This document shows positions 24,713 to 34,108 of a stretch of DNA of 64,000 nucleotides, piece by piece; the first letter of the stretch is position 1, and the number at the start of each line of letters is the position of its first letter. The notes under the pieces are model-generated. The model had not been told where the DNA came from. It did not search any database and was given only the letters and a program-made list of their open reading frames with translations. The stretch spans positions 1 through 64,000 of the forward strand of contig NZ_JAQTUH010000001.1 in the NCBI RefSeq assembly GCF_028710345.1. The letters run 5' to 3'. Origin of the DNA: Sulfuricurvum sp. Its GTDB lineage: Bacteria > Campylobacterota > Campylobacteria > Campylobacterales > Sulfurimonadaceae. Made by a program: the position numbers and the translations under genes.

Positions 24713-26905
24713 ATGCAGAGAATTAAGTTATCAATGGTAGCAGTCATATTTTGTAGTAGTGCGTATGCAAGTGAAACAGTTGATTTGGGGGATGTATCGA
24801 TTACAGCGACGAAAACAACGCAAAGTACATTTGAATCTCCTGCAAGTGTTGAGGTTGTGAGTGCAAAGAAAATCGAGCAAAAATCGGTTCAGCGAGCGGA
24901 TGAGGCACTTAAAGATGTCGCGGGTGTTACGGTGCGCTCAACAGGGGATCACGCTCCGAACAGTTATAATAATCAAGTGACCTTACGTGGTATACCGGGG
25001 TATTACAGAACGGCTGTTATGGTGGATGATTCCCCTATGAACAATGCATTTTCTGGTGGTGTAAACTGGTCGAATATGATGGTGGATGATATTCAACAAA
25101 TTGAAGTAGTTAAGGGACCTTTTTCGTCATTGTATGGCGGGAATGCTATGGGGGGTGTTATAAACATCATCACTAAAGAGCCTACAGAGAGAGAAATATC
25201 TGTAAAAACGGGTTATGGAAGCAATAATTATAAAAACGGTTCAATTATTTATCGGGATAAAATTACCGATAAACTCGGTATTACGCTCGATTATAACCGA
25301 CAACAAAGTGATGGTTATGTCGGTGATTTAGTAGTAACCAAGTCTCCCTCCAATGGCACAAGCGGGACAAGTGTGTTTGGTCAAGAGGCTTCAACGGATT
25401 CGACAGGCAAAACGGTTTATATCGTAGGAGACAAAGGGAATAAACCATGGTGGATGAACAATGCGGGCATCAAGTTAATATATAGATTCGATGATGTTTC
25501 AAAGCTGACGTTCGGTATGAGCTATCATGAACATAAAAATGATTATGATCGTTTTAATACCTATTTGAGAGACAGTGCAGGAAATCCGTTTTATTCGGGA
25601 AGTGCACAATTAAATTCGACACAAGTAGCATCTATGAGTGAAAAAGATTATCTCTCAGGTCCAACCGGAGAAGAGACGAAAAAGTATACTCTTGCGTACG
25701 AAACAAAATTTATGAACACGGTCAAAGCCAAATTTAAAGCTGATTATACGGAGTTTGGATATTGGTATATTTCTCAATCTACGGGGGCAACATCGAATGG
25801 TGGGGCAGGGACATTTACTGATATTCCCAACAAAAAAACGTATGCATCGGCACAATTTGATTTTCCTCTCGGTGAAATGAACTATATCGTTATCGGTGTG
25901 GATACCAATAAAAACGAACTGGATAAATCGGTAAAAGTCTTACCGAATTGGAGAGACGATTCAACAACGACGACTTTGAACTCGATTAATAACGGGGATA
26001 GTACAACAAATGCGTTGTTTCTCCAAGATACTATAGATTTTTCTGAACAGTGGGTTTTATATGTCGGAGGTCGATACGATACATGGAAAACCAAAGGGTT
26101 AGCCGAGAGTTATGTAGCACCTACATACTCATTAGCATACGATACCCGAAAAGATTCTCAATTCAGTCCTAAAGCATCACTTGTCTATCTCCCTACACAC
26201 AATACAACTATTCGAACATCAATAGGGCAAGCATTTAAAGCACCGTTATTATCCGATTTGTATTCATCGTATGTTGGTAGCAACGGTACATTGTATCAGG
26301 CAAATTCGGATCTCAAACCGGAAAAGACAACATCATGGGAGATTGGATTTGATCAACGTTTTGGTACAAAAACGGAACTAAAAGCGACCTATTATGTCAA
26401 CAATCTTACAAATCTAATCTATTCAACACAGGTTAGTACGACGTTAAATGAAAAACGTAATGCAGGAAAAGCGAAAATTAATGGAGTGGAAGTAGAGGTT
26501 AAACAAGAGTTAGTAGAGGGAATTAACGCATTTGCAAATTTTACCTATAGCGATACTGAAATCACCCAAAACGATGCTAATCCTGCTTTGGTCGGTAAAG
26601 AGCTTACCTATATGCCTAAAAAACAATTCAATATCGGTGTAACGGGAAAACAAGGTTCTTGGAACGGGTCATTGATTGCAAATTATATGGATGATCTCTA
26701 TACAACTGAGACAAATACTGATGTAGTCAAAGGGGTGTATGGTGCTTATGAATCCTATTTTACGGCGGATGCAAAAATAGGGTATCAGTTTACAAAATGG
26801 TTAAACGGCTCGTTGGCGGTCAATAATATTTTTGATAAAGAGTTTTATCAGTATGGGTTAAACGCGGGACGAACGGTATACGGCGAGTTGGCATTTAAAT
26901 TTTAA
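24713..26905 (+). CDS. TonB-dependent outer-membrane receptor 1
   Basis: The 730-residue protein has a signal peptide (about 1-19, AYA) and TonB box ETVDLGDVSITA. The plug domain (about 40-155) contains VTLRGIPGYYRTAVMVDD and VVKGPFSSLYGGNAMGGVINI. The barrel ends in AFKF. The ATG at 24713 has AAGGAT upstream. It is a clear paralogue of the next gene: they share the signal, TonB box and plug layout. The ligand is unknown; BtuB/FepA-like small receptors of this kind import metal chelates. First gene of a nine-gene plus-strand run to 36199. Confidence 0.9.
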   Translation: MQRIKLSMVAVIFCSSAYASETVDLGDVSITATKTTQSTFESPASVEVVSAKKIEQKSVQRADEALKDVAGVTVRSTGDHAPNSYNNQVTLRGIPGYYRTAVMVDDSPMNNAFSGGVNWSNMMVDDIQQIEVVKGPFSSLYGGNAMGGVINIITKEPTEREISVKTGYGSNNYKNGSIIYRDKITDKLGITLDYNRQQSDGYVGDLVVTKSPSNGTSGTSVFGQEASTDSTGKTVYIVGDKGNKPWWMNNAGIKLIYRFDDVSKLTFGMSYHEHKNDYDRFNTYLRDSAGNPFYSGSAQLNSTQVASMSEKDYLSGPTGEETKKYTLAYETKFMNTVKAKFKADYTEFGYWYISQSTGATSNGGAGTFTDIPNKKTYASAQFDFPLGEMNYIVIGVDTNKNELDKSVKVLPNWRDDSTTTTLNSINNGDSTTNALFLQDTIDFSEQWVLYVGGRYDTWKTKGLAESYVAPTYSLAYDTRKDSQFSPKASLVYLPTHNTTIRTSIGQAFKAPLLSDLYSSYVGSNGTLYQANSDLKPEKTTSWEIGFDQRFGTKTELKATYYVNNLTNLIYSTQVSTTLNEKRNAGKAKINGVEVEVKQELVEGINAFANFTYSDTEITQNDANPALVGKELTYMPKKQFNIGVTGKQGSWNGSLIANYMDDLYTTETNTDVVKGVYGAYESYFTADAKIGYQFTKWLNGSLAVNNIFDKEFYQYGLNAGRTVYGELAFKF

Positions 26906-26922
26906 ATAAACGGAGAGATAGG

Positions 26923-28929
26923 ATGAAAAGAATTACATTATCATTGGCAGCAGTGGCGTTTTGCAGTAGTGTTTATGCGAGTGAAGCGGTTAATTTGGGA
27001 GATGTGTCGGTTACGGCAACACGAACGGAACGTAAAGTTATCGATGTTCCCGCGAGTATTGAAATTATTACCCAAAAAGATATTGAAAGTTCTGTTGCAC
27101 GAAGTGCCGATGAGTTGCTCAAAGAGGTCTCCGGTATCGATTTTAAACACAATATCGGGGTGATGAGTGCGAGTACTACCAATAAAATTGTGATGCGCGG
27201 TTTAGGTGGTTCTACTGAGGGGCGTGTGTTACTGCTCATAGATGGTGTACCCATGAACGATATGTATGGTGGAGAGGTAGAATGGAACCGAATCCCCGTT
27301 TCGATGATTCAGCGTATCGAAATCGTCAAAGGGGTTTCATCAGCATTATACGGTTCGGGTGCTATGGGTGGTGTTATTAATATCATTACGAAAAATCCTA
27401 CAGAGAAATTTAATGCCGATGTTGCACTCACTTATGGAAGTATGAATACGAAAATAGCGTCTCTGGGTGCGGGAGGGAAATATAATGATTTTGGATTTAT
27501 CTTCTCCGGCGATACTATGACCAGTGATGGATACAATCCGGAAACGACAGCAAATACAAAAACATATACTCGCGACAAAGGGGCGGAACGTAACAATTTT
27601 AATGGAAAAGTGACGTACGATATCGACCCGACATCATCGATCTATCTTTCCGGTTCCTATTATGATAACCAAACAACGGGAACTATGAGTTTGGCGGGAT
27701 ATAACCCTTACCATCAGGAGTTAAAGAACTATTCTACCGGGTATACCAAAAAATTTGACAATCATGCAGAGTTCTCAGTACGAGCATTTTATAAAGACGA
27801 ATACAGCAAATATGACTCTGCTAACACTGCTAAAACAGCGGTTCAATATCAAAGTTCCAGTACAAATCTCGATCAAGGAGGCGGGTTACAATACACCCTT
27901 CCTCTAACAGATAATGGGGTGCTCGGAACGAGTACTCTTGTTAGTGGTGTCGATTTGAGACAGGGGAGTATAAATCGTCATAATTTTTATATAGACGGCA
28001 GTGGAAAAGATATTAAAGTTCAGGGAAAACAACAATATGTTGGACTGTTTTTACAAGATGAGACATTTATCGGAGATAATTTTATTATTAACGTCGGAGG
28101 TCGTTACGATACGTGGGACAATTATGACGGATACAATTATGATACCTCTAGGTCACCAAATGAGACTACTTACGCAAAAACATCCACTACCGGATTTAGC
28201 CCAAAAATAGGGGCAGTGTACCATGTTAGTGACTCAACATCGCTTCGCTCATCAGCAGGAAGTGCTTATCGTGCACCTACCCTCTCAGATTTGTATAACA
28301 CCTATGTTTCAGGATCATTAATTTACTACGGTAACCCAGATTTAAAACCTGAGAAAGTAGTGTCGTACGAGATTGGGCTTGATCAAAAGATTGGTGATGG
28401 AAAGATCAATCTTACGGCTTATCAGAGTTATGCAAAAGATTTCTTTTATTTTGTGACAACTCCACCGAGCGGAGGCTATACAAAAGCTCAAACAAAAAGC
28501 AATGTCGGAAAGGTAAAGATACACGGTGTTGAAGCGGATTTTACCTATCCGTTGTATGAGAATATTCAATTGTTGACAAATTACACGTATAACGTTTCTA
28601 AGATTGATGAATACATACAAAATACCGCATTAGAGGGTAAATATCTGATTGAAGTGCCAAAACACAAAGGGTCACTCACCCTCTCTTATAGTAATCCTGA
28701 ATGGTTTGATGCGAAATGTGCTGCACGCTATGTTGGGAAACGTTTTAGCGATGATGTTAATACGGTGCAATACAGCAGTTACACTATGTATGATTTGAAG
28801 CTTTCTAAAAAAATCGGATCAATGGTTGAGGCGGCTTTGGAAATCAACGATTTGTTTGATAGTGGGTATACCGAGTATTATGTATCTCCGGGACGCGTTG
28901 TCTATGGTACGTTAAAAGTGACATTCTAA
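26923..28929 (+). CDS. TonB-dependent outer-membrane receptor 2
   Basis: The 668-residue receptor has a signal peptide (YASE) and TonB box EAVNLGDVSVTATR. The plug ends VKGVSSALYGSGAMGGVINI and the barrel ends LKVTF. Only 17 bp separate it from receptor 1, with GGAGAGATAGG upstream, and the first 40 residues are near copies, so the pair arose by tandem duplication and then diverged in the loops. The ligand is unknown. Confidence 0.9.
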   Translation: MKRITLSLAAVAFCSSVYASEAVNLGDVSVTATRTERKVIDVPASIEIITQKDIESSVARSADELLKEVSGIDFKHNIGVMSASTTNKIVMRGLGGSTEGRVLLLIDGVPMNDMYGGEVEWNRIPVSMIQRIEIVKGVSSALYGSGAMGGVINIITKNPTEKFNADVALTYGSMNTKIASLGAGGKYNDFGFIFSGDTMTSDGYNPETTANTKTYTRDKGAERNNFNGKVTYDIDPTSSIYLSGSYYDNQTTGTMSLAGYNPYHQELKNYSTGYTKKFDNHAEFSVRAFYKDEYSKYDSANTAKTAVQYQSSSTNLDQGGGLQYTLPLTDNGVLGTSTLVSGVDLRQGSINRHNFYIDGSGKDIKVQGKQQYVGLFLQDETFIGDNFIINVGGRYDTWDNYDGYNYDTSRSPNETTYAKTSTTGFSPKIGAVYHVSDSTSLRSSAGSAYRAPTLSDLYNTYVSGSLIYYGNPDLKPEKVVSYEIGLDQKIGDGKINLTAYQSYAKDFFYFVTTPPSGGYTKAQTKSNVGKVKIHGVEADFTYPLYENIQLLTNYTYNVSKIDEYIQNTALEGKYLIEVPKHKGSLTLSYSNPEWFDAKCAARYVGKRFSDDVNTVQYSSYTMYDLKLSKKIGSMVEAALEINDLFDSGYTEYYVSPGRVVYGTLKVTF

Positions 28930-28963
28930 TGTTTTTGATTGATAGCATAATGGGGAGGAATGA

Positions 28964-29917
28964 GTGAAAAACTTAATGATTAAACTACAACTAGTAGTTA
29001 TGCTAATGTCCATAAGCACAGCTCTTTTCGCGGATGATTTTGTATGGCTCGATGAGGTTAAAAAGAAATCGTGCTGCAAAGGTGCCGATAAAGAATCTGG
29101 AGCCAAAGAGTTTGTTATTAAAAAAGGGACATTTGATGAGAATAAAAAGGTCCGTGATTTAAATAATAGCATTATCTATGTTCGTGATATGGATCATGCC
29201 GTCACTGAGCTGAATGTGAGCGGTGGGAAAATCTCTTTTACCCCTGTGCATAAGGGGGGTTATCGTCTCTATTTTGAACAAAAAACGGTTCAGGACGGTA
29301 TTTTGCAGGTTAATCTCTCCTCGATGAGAATTCATAACAAAGAGGGGAATATTTCACAGTCTCTCCTCAAAGAGATTCGAGGGAAAACGAATGATTCGCA
29401 TTACGATCATGAACCTCTCGCACAACTCCCTTTTGAACTGATTATGGAGAGACCAATCCGTAAACACCATATTAACTGCTGTCTTTATTCGGGTGACATT
29501 GCCCCTTTCAAGGTCTATTACAAAGGAGAAGAACGTAAAGATGTTCCGTTGCGTGTGAGTATGGAGAGTGGCTGGAATGCTACGATTCAACCCGATGATG
29601 CGGGGGCACTCTCATTTGAAATTCCGCGCAGTACTTATGCCAAAACGGAAAAAGAGAAGAAGCGTTCCGAAAAGATGCTTGTCGAAGCGTCGTATGATGT
29701 GAACGAATCGGGGGTATATAATGGAGAAGCCTATCATGGTGTCCGTTATGTGATGAGTTTACCCCTCTCGTTTGGTGCATCACCGCTCGAATACGAATCA
29801 CAAGTATTAGGATTTGCAACCGCAATCGGGGTGATGCTCGTCTTTTCACTAGGGTTTTATTATAACCGACGACGCAAGCGTAAAACGCCCAAGGAGATCT
29901 ATTTTGACGAAGAATAA
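28964..29917 (+). CDS. periplasmic, membrane-anchored DUF4198-like protein
   Basis: The 317-residue protein has a signal peptide (about 1-23, LFAD), a large periplasmic domain and one C-terminal membrane span (about 278-298) with a basic tail (NRRRKRK). Two vicinal Cys pairs (KSCCKGAD and INCCLYSGD) could hold a metal. The beta-rich domain recalls DUF4198/NikK-like proteins that bring metals to uptake systems; this is a weak match. GTG at 28964 is the start, preceded by GGGGAGG. It lies between two receptors and a membrane ferredoxin. Confidence 0.6.
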   Translation: MKNLMIKLQLVVMLMSISTALFADDFVWLDEVKKKSCCKGADKESGAKEFVIKKGTFDENKKVRDLNNSIIYVRDMDHAVTELNVSGGKISFTPVHKGGYRLYFEQKTVQDGILQVNLSSMRIHNKEGNISQSLLKEIRGKTNDSHYDHEPLAQLPFELIMERPIRKHHINCCLYSGDIAPFKVYYKGEERKDVPLRVSMESGWNATIQPDDAGALSFEIPRSTYAKTEKEKKRSEKMLVEASYDVNESGVYNGEAYHGVRYVMSLPLSFGASPLEYESQVLGFATAIGVMLVFSLGFYYNRRRKRKTPKEIYFDEE

Positions 29918-30917
29918 ATTTAGTCTCCGCCGTGCTGTCAATAATATGAATTTGGTGCGGTTTCGGTTTTGGTTTCAGATAGTCGCATTTGCTTTGGTCG
30001 TTTACGGGGGATACATCGGGCTTGATTTAGGCGATAAACTTCCGACGTTTGCGTGTGTGTTTAACGGAGAGGGGACAGGGGGTAAATGTTATGTTGGAGA
30101 GCTTCAACACGATTTAAAACATCCGCTTGAGGGATTTATGGGGTTTGCGGGATATGCGTTTCTCATCTCTTTGGGGATGTTTGCGGTGTGGTTTTGGGCA
30201 CTGAATAAAGGGTGGTGCGGTTTTGTCTGCCCTCTGGGGACAATGCAAGACTGGCTCACAATGTTACGCGAAAAAACAAAAATCCGTTACAGTGAATACT
30301 CATGGGCGAATCGCGGGAAGATTAAAAGTATCAAATACATTTTATTGATCTTGTTGCTACTGCTCCCCGTGATGATTGCTAACTCAGTATTTGGACTTCC
30401 GAAACTCCCGAACGGTCTTTCGATGCCGTTTTGTGATATTTGTCCCGGACGGATGATGATTCCGGCATTTACAGGTCATTTTAATCAGTTTTATATCGAT
30501 TTTTCATCGAAAACGGATTTGGTGATGACGACATTGGGGATGATTATAACGGGACTGTTTTTGGTTGGAAGTTTTATCAAAAAACGGTTTTTTTGTTATT
30601 TTTGTCCAATGGCGGCATTGCAGTATGTTTTCTCGAAACCGGCATTACTCAAACTCTACAAAGACGGCTCAAAATGTACCAAATGCGGCGATTGTTACCG
30701 CGCATGCGATATGGATATCCTCGAAATCGCCGATGACGTGACGAGCAAAAATTTAGTCACCGAAGATTGTACCCTCTGTCTCAAATGTGTTGCGGCATGT
30801 CCTGAGGAGGGGTGTTTGGAAGCTAATTTTATGGGAGCTACTATTTTCGAATCGACCAAAGAGGGATTCATTCTACGGATGGCGATGGATCAAAACAAGG
30901 AGAATCATGCACACTGA
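29904..30917 (+). CDS. NapH/CcoG-like membrane polyferredoxin
   Basis: The 337-residue protein has about four to five membrane spans and NapH-type cysteine motifs between them (CGFVCPLG with Cys105 and Cys109; CDICPG; CYFCPM). The cytosolic tail binds two [4Fe-4S] clusters (CTKCGDCYRACD and CTLCLKCVAACPEEGC). Such proteins move electrons from quinol across the membrane or, as CcoG, reduce copper. TTG at 29904 is taken as start because AAGGAG lies at the right distance. It overlaps both neighbours, so it probably feeds or follows the YjiM/YjiL pair. Confidence 0.85.
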   Translation: MTKNKFSLRRAVNNMNLVRFRFWFQIVAFALVVYGGYIGLDLGDKLPTFACVFNGEGTGGKCYVGELQHDLKHPLEGFMGFAGYAFLISLGMFAVWFWALNKGWCGFVCPLGTMQDWLTMLREKTKIRYSEYSWANRGKIKSIKYILLILLLLLPVMIANSVFGLPKLPNGLSMPFCDICPGRMMIPAFTGHFNQFYIDFSSKTDLVMTTLGMIITGLFLVGSFIKKRFFCYFCPMAALQYVFSKPALLKLYKDGSKCTKCGDCYRACDMDILEIADDVTSKNLVTEDCTLCLKCVAACPEEGCLEANFMGATIFESTKEGFILRMAMDQNKENHAH

Positions 30918-32178
30918 ACATACGATTGAGACCTCGGCAGAGCGTCAAAACCGCCACAAAGCGATGGAGGCGATAAGCGTCATCAATGCACTCAGGGAGG
31001 ATTTTAAATCCCCTATCCACAGTATGGGCTATTTTTACGATTTGTTTGAAAAAGTCTATTGTCATCACCAACCGCTCCACGAGGGGAAAGCGAAAATCGG
31101 GACGATGTGTATCCAAATCCCCTCGGAAATCATTTATGCACTTGATGGGGTGCCTATAAGATTATGTAACGGGTTTTATACCGACGATGAAATCGGCGGT
31201 GATTTATTACCGCAAAAGTCATGTCCACTGGTCAAAGCAACGGTAGGATGGTTCGCTTCGGATAATTTTTCCGATAAGCCCGACATCACTTTTTCTCCGA
31301 CGACGTGTGACCAAAAGACCAAAGCGGGAGCCATCATCGAGAGTTTCGGACATACCGTGATCGATGTCGGGTTTCCCCGTACCAAAGAGAGTGAAGAGAG
31401 TCGTCACTACTGGCGCGAGAGTGTCAAAAGTTTTGCCGTGAAACTCTCTAAATTTCAGGGGAAAAAGCTGACCCGGTCCAATCTGGAGAGTGCGATCAAA
31501 AAGGTGGGGTATGCACAATCGCTCTATCATAAGCTCACCGAATTTCGAAAAAACAAAGCGGTTCCGATTTTGGGTGTCGATATGTTTTTGGTCACGAACG
31601 CTTTTTTCTTTGACAAAATAGATGAGTGGATAAGTGCGGTCGAAAAACTGGTTGTAGAGTTGGAACAACGGGCGAGTGAGGGTGTCAACGTGGCTGGAAA
31701 AGCGAGTCCGCGTATCGTCTATACCGGTTCACCGCCGATTTTCCCCAACTATAAAATCCCCCTCATTATCGAACAAAGCGATGCAATCATCGTCGCCGAT
31801 GAGACGTGCAGTTCGAACCGTATGTTTAACGATATGGTGGCAGTGGATGAGTGGAATCTCTATGACATGATCGATTCGGTTTCGGATAAATATCTCAAAG
31901 CGTGTACTTGCCCGATATTCACCCAAAACGATGATCGAATCCGCAGAATCATCCAGTTGGTGCGCAGTTATAACGGTGATGGGGTGATCTATCAGGCGTT
32001 TGCAGGGTGTCAAGTGTATGAGATGGAACAACGCAGTGTCTTGGCGGCAATGGAGAAAGAGGGGATTCCGATTCTCTACATCGAGAGCGATTACAGCCCC
32101 TCACAACACGGACAACTTACGACGCGGGTTGAAGCGTTTATAGAGTCATTAAAAAATCGAAAGAGAATGAAAAAATGA
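30907..32178 (+). CDS. YjiM-type 2-hydroxyacyl-CoA dehydratase D-component/double-cubane cluster protein
   Basis: The 423-residue protein belongs to the HgdB/BcrC/FldC-related family that includes E. coli YjiM and the double-cubane cluster protein (DCCP) of Carboxydothermus. DCCPs hold an [8Fe-9S] cluster and are reduced in an ATP-dependent way. Candidate ligands are Cys68 (TMCIQIPSE), Cys87, Cys106, Cys134 (PTTCDQKT), Cys301, Cys333, Cys335 and Cys368 (FAGCQVYEMEQ). I use ATG 30907, preceded by AAGGAG; it overlaps the ferredoxin gene by 11 bp. Context with receptors suggests a reductive step on an imported metal complex, which is inference. Confidence 0.82.
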   Translation: MHTEHTIETSAERQNRHKAMEAISVINALREDFKSPIHSMGYFYDLFEKVYCHHQPLHEGKAKIGTMCIQIPSEIIYALDGVPIRLCNGFYTDDEIGGDLLPQKSCPLVKATVGWFASDNFSDKPDITFSPTTCDQKTKAGAIIESFGHTVIDVGFPRTKESEESRHYWRESVKSFAVKLSKFQGKKLTRSNLESAIKKVGYAQSLYHKLTEFRKNKAVPILGVDMFLVTNAFFFDKIDEWISAVEKLVVELEQRASEGVNVAGKASPRIVYTGSPPIFPNYKIPLIIEQSDAIIVADETCSSNRMFNDMVAVDEWNLYDMIDSVSDKYLKACTCPIFTQNDDRIRRIIQLVRSYNGDGVIYQAFAGCQVYEMEQRSVLAAMEKEGIPILYIESDYSPSQHGQLTTRVEAFIESLKNRKRMKK

Positions 32179-32981
32179 GATATTTTGTAGGGATAGATAT
32201 CGGCTCTACCGCGATCAAAATCAGTGTCGCGGATGAGAATAAAAACTTAGTCGGGCATAAAATCAGCGCGAGCGGGAGTATGTTTTACAAATACGCCCAA
32301 GAGGCGTTAGCAGAGCTGTTAAAAGAGTTAGGTATTGATGAGAGCGAGGTGGTCTATACGGTGGCTACGGGATATGGTCGAAAGCTTTTTAAAGAGGCGG
32401 ATGAAAATATCAGTGAGATTACCGCCAATGCAATCGGTGCGCAACAAGCCGCCAAAAGTTATGGCAATATCAAAACAATCATCAACATCGGCGGACAAGA
32501 CAGCAAGGCGATTTCACTGGATGCCGAGGGGAATGTGGTTAATTTCGCCATGAACGACCGTTGCGCGGCGGGGACGGGGAAATTTCTCGATGTCGTAGCG
32601 ATGAATTTGGAGATAGGGGTGGATGAACTGAGTGATTATCATTTTAAATCCAAAGGGACACCGCTTTCAATCAGCAGTACGTGTGCCGTATTTGCCGAAT
32701 CGGAGATTATCGGGTTGCTAGGGAATAATCACAGCGTCGAAGACATCGTCTCAGGGGTGCACTACTCTATCGCCAAACGGATTGTAAAATTGGTGAAACG
32801 GGTAGGGGTCAAAGAGAACGTCTATTTCGACGGAGGACCGGCTCTCAATGATGGGTTGGTGAGTGCTATCGAAAATGAGTTGGGGCATAAAATATTTGTC
32901 CCTGAGTATCCGCAAATCACGACATCGTACGGCGCGGCGGTGTTGGCGTGTGATGCGTTTTTGAGTGAATCAGCGAGTTAG
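32175..32981 (+). CDS. YjiL/HgdC/BcrA-D-type ATP-dependent activator (DCCP reductase)
   Basis: The 268-residue ASKHA-fold ATPase has the phosphate loop FVGIDIGSTAIK, NIGGQDSKAI and a second loop FDGGPALNDG. Cys130 (NDRCAAGTG) and Cys170 (SSTCAVFAESE) are the two positions that in this family hold one [4Fe-4S] cluster across a homodimer. ATP hydrolysis drives very low-potential electrons into the partner protein. The ATG overlaps the partner gene's stop (ATGA), so the two are made together. This is an activase, not a sugar kinase. Confidence 0.88.
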   Translation: MRYFVGIDIGSTAIKISVADENKNLVGHKISASGSMFYKYAQEALAELLKELGIDESEVVYTVATGYGRKLFKEADENISEITANAIGAQQAAKSYGNIKTIINIGGQDSKAISLDAEGNVVNFAMNDRCAAGTGKFLDVVAMNLEIGVDELSDYHFKSKGTPLSISSTCAVFAESEIIGLLGNNHSVEDIVSGVHYSIAKRIVKLVKRVGVKENVYFDGGPALNDGLVSAIENELGHKIFVPEYPQITTSYGAAVLACDAFLSESAS

Positions 32982-33031
32982 AAACTGATGTTATTGTATT
33001 TTGTAAAATTTGCAGGTCAAATGCTATTTTT

Positions 33032-33118
33032 GGAAGTGAGGCTTTAGCCTCGCATAGTTGCTTTGTTAGGAGTTTCAATGATTGCGAAGCTTTTGGCGGG
33101 GCTAAAGCCCCACTTCCG
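33032..33118. repeat. inverted pair of REP-like GGGGCTTTAGCCCC elements
   Basis: GGAAGTGAGGCTTTAGCCTC (33032-33051) and an inverted copy (33096-33118, minus strand GGAAGTGGGGCTTTAGCCCC) flank a 40-bp loop. Each copy is itself a small hairpin. A third member is at 4007-4027. They split the operon between the ATPase and exbB and could limit or stabilise the transcript. Confidence 0.6.
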
Positions 33119-33165
33119 ATGAAATAGTAAGATTAGTTAGAAACATCAATAAAAAGGAAAGTAAA

Positions 33166-33609
33166 ATGGAAAACAGCAGCATGTTAGAGTTCGCCCATAT
33201 GGGAGTGGATTATGGAATCATCGGAATCCTTATTATCATGAGTATCACCTCGTTATGGCTCTTTATAGAGAGAATGATGAGTTACGGCTCCATCCGACTC
33301 GATGAGTACAAAAATAAAGAAGAACTCGAACTCGATTTGGGTAACAACGTCGGTACTATCGCCACCATAGGATCAAACGCACCCTACGTTGGACTACTCG
33401 GAACCGTACTGGGAATTATGATTACCTTCTATAGCCTTGGTGATATCGGAGCAGTCGATCCCAAAAAAATTATGACAGGACTAGCACTCGCCCTTAAAGC
33501 AACCGCAATGGGACTCGTCGTCGCTATCCCCTCTATCGTGTTCTATAACATCCTGCTCCGTAAAATGGAGAGACTCCTCACCATGTGGGAAATTAAAAAC
33601 AAAGGGTAA
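33166..33609 (+). CDS. exbB: ExbB/TolQ-family proton channel subunit
   Basis: The 147-residue protein has three membrane helices. The family core reads GSNAPYVGLLGTVLGIMITFY and LALKATAMGLVVAIPSIVFYN. With ExbD it harvests the proton motive force to drive TonB. It is short, as is usual for Campylobacterota ExbB. AAGGAAAGTAAA precedes the ATG. A 184-bp repeat-bearing gap separates it from the YjiL-type gene, but the strand and theme continue. Confidence 0.93.
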   Translation: MENSSMLEFAHMGVDYGIIGILIIMSITSLWLFIERMMSYGSIRLDEYKNKEELELDLGNNVGTIATIGSNAPYVGLLGTVLGIMITFYSLGDIGAVDPKKIMTGLALALKATAMGLVVAIPSIVFYNILLRKMERLLTMWEIKNKG

Positions 33610-33710
33610 GTTTATTAATGCACGTAAACGTGCATGAGCTTACTGCTGAAGTAAACTTAGCGTTAGCGTAGCTATCGGGACGAGTTCCGATGGCGTATTA
33701 AGGAGAAAAA
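33610..33710. other. exbB-exbD gap with two hairpins
   Basis: The 101-bp spacer is unusually long for exbB-exbD. It holds ATGCACGT-AA-ACGTGCAT (33618-33635) and ATCGGGA-CGAG-TTCCGAT (33674-33691). These may tune the exbB:exbD ratio through mRNA processing; no gene is seen. Confidence 0.45.
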
Positions 33711-34100
33711 ATGAAAATGAAACGTATGGATACCATCAACGTTATCCCCTTTATCGATATTATGCTCGTACTGCTCGTCATGGTACTCACCACCGCGACC
33801 TTTATACGAACCGGACTTATCCCCGTTGATTTACCGGATGCCAAGGGGAGCGCAACCGAGCATAAACCATCAGAATTAAAACTCACCATCAAAAAAGATG
33901 GAACCCTCTGGGTTGATGAAACCACCACGGTGAGTTTAGAACAATTCGAACAACGGGTTGTTTCAGGGGGAAAAGAGATGACTGTCGTCCTCTATAGCGA
34001 TAAAGATGCGGCATTCCAAAACTTCGTCGGAGTGATGGATGTTCTCAAACGTCTGGGGCATGAACAGCTCTATATTGTCACTGACAAACAAAATAAATAG
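33711..34100 (+). CDS. exbD: ExbD/TolR-family protein
   Basis: The 129-residue protein has one N-terminal span with the essential acidic residue in VIPFIDIMLVLLVMVL, and a periplasmic domain ending EQLYIVTDKQ. It completes the ExbB-ExbD motor for TonB. AAGGAG precedes the ATG. It is followed after 8 bp by a receptor gene. Confidence 0.93.
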   Translation: MKMKRMDTINVIPFIDIMLVLLVMVLTTATFIRTGLIPVDLPDAKGSATEHKPSELKLTIKKDGTLWVDETTTVSLEQFEQRVVSGGKEMTVVLYSDKDAAFQNFVGVMDVLKRLGHEQLYIVTDKQNK

Positions 34101-34108
34101 GAGCTACT

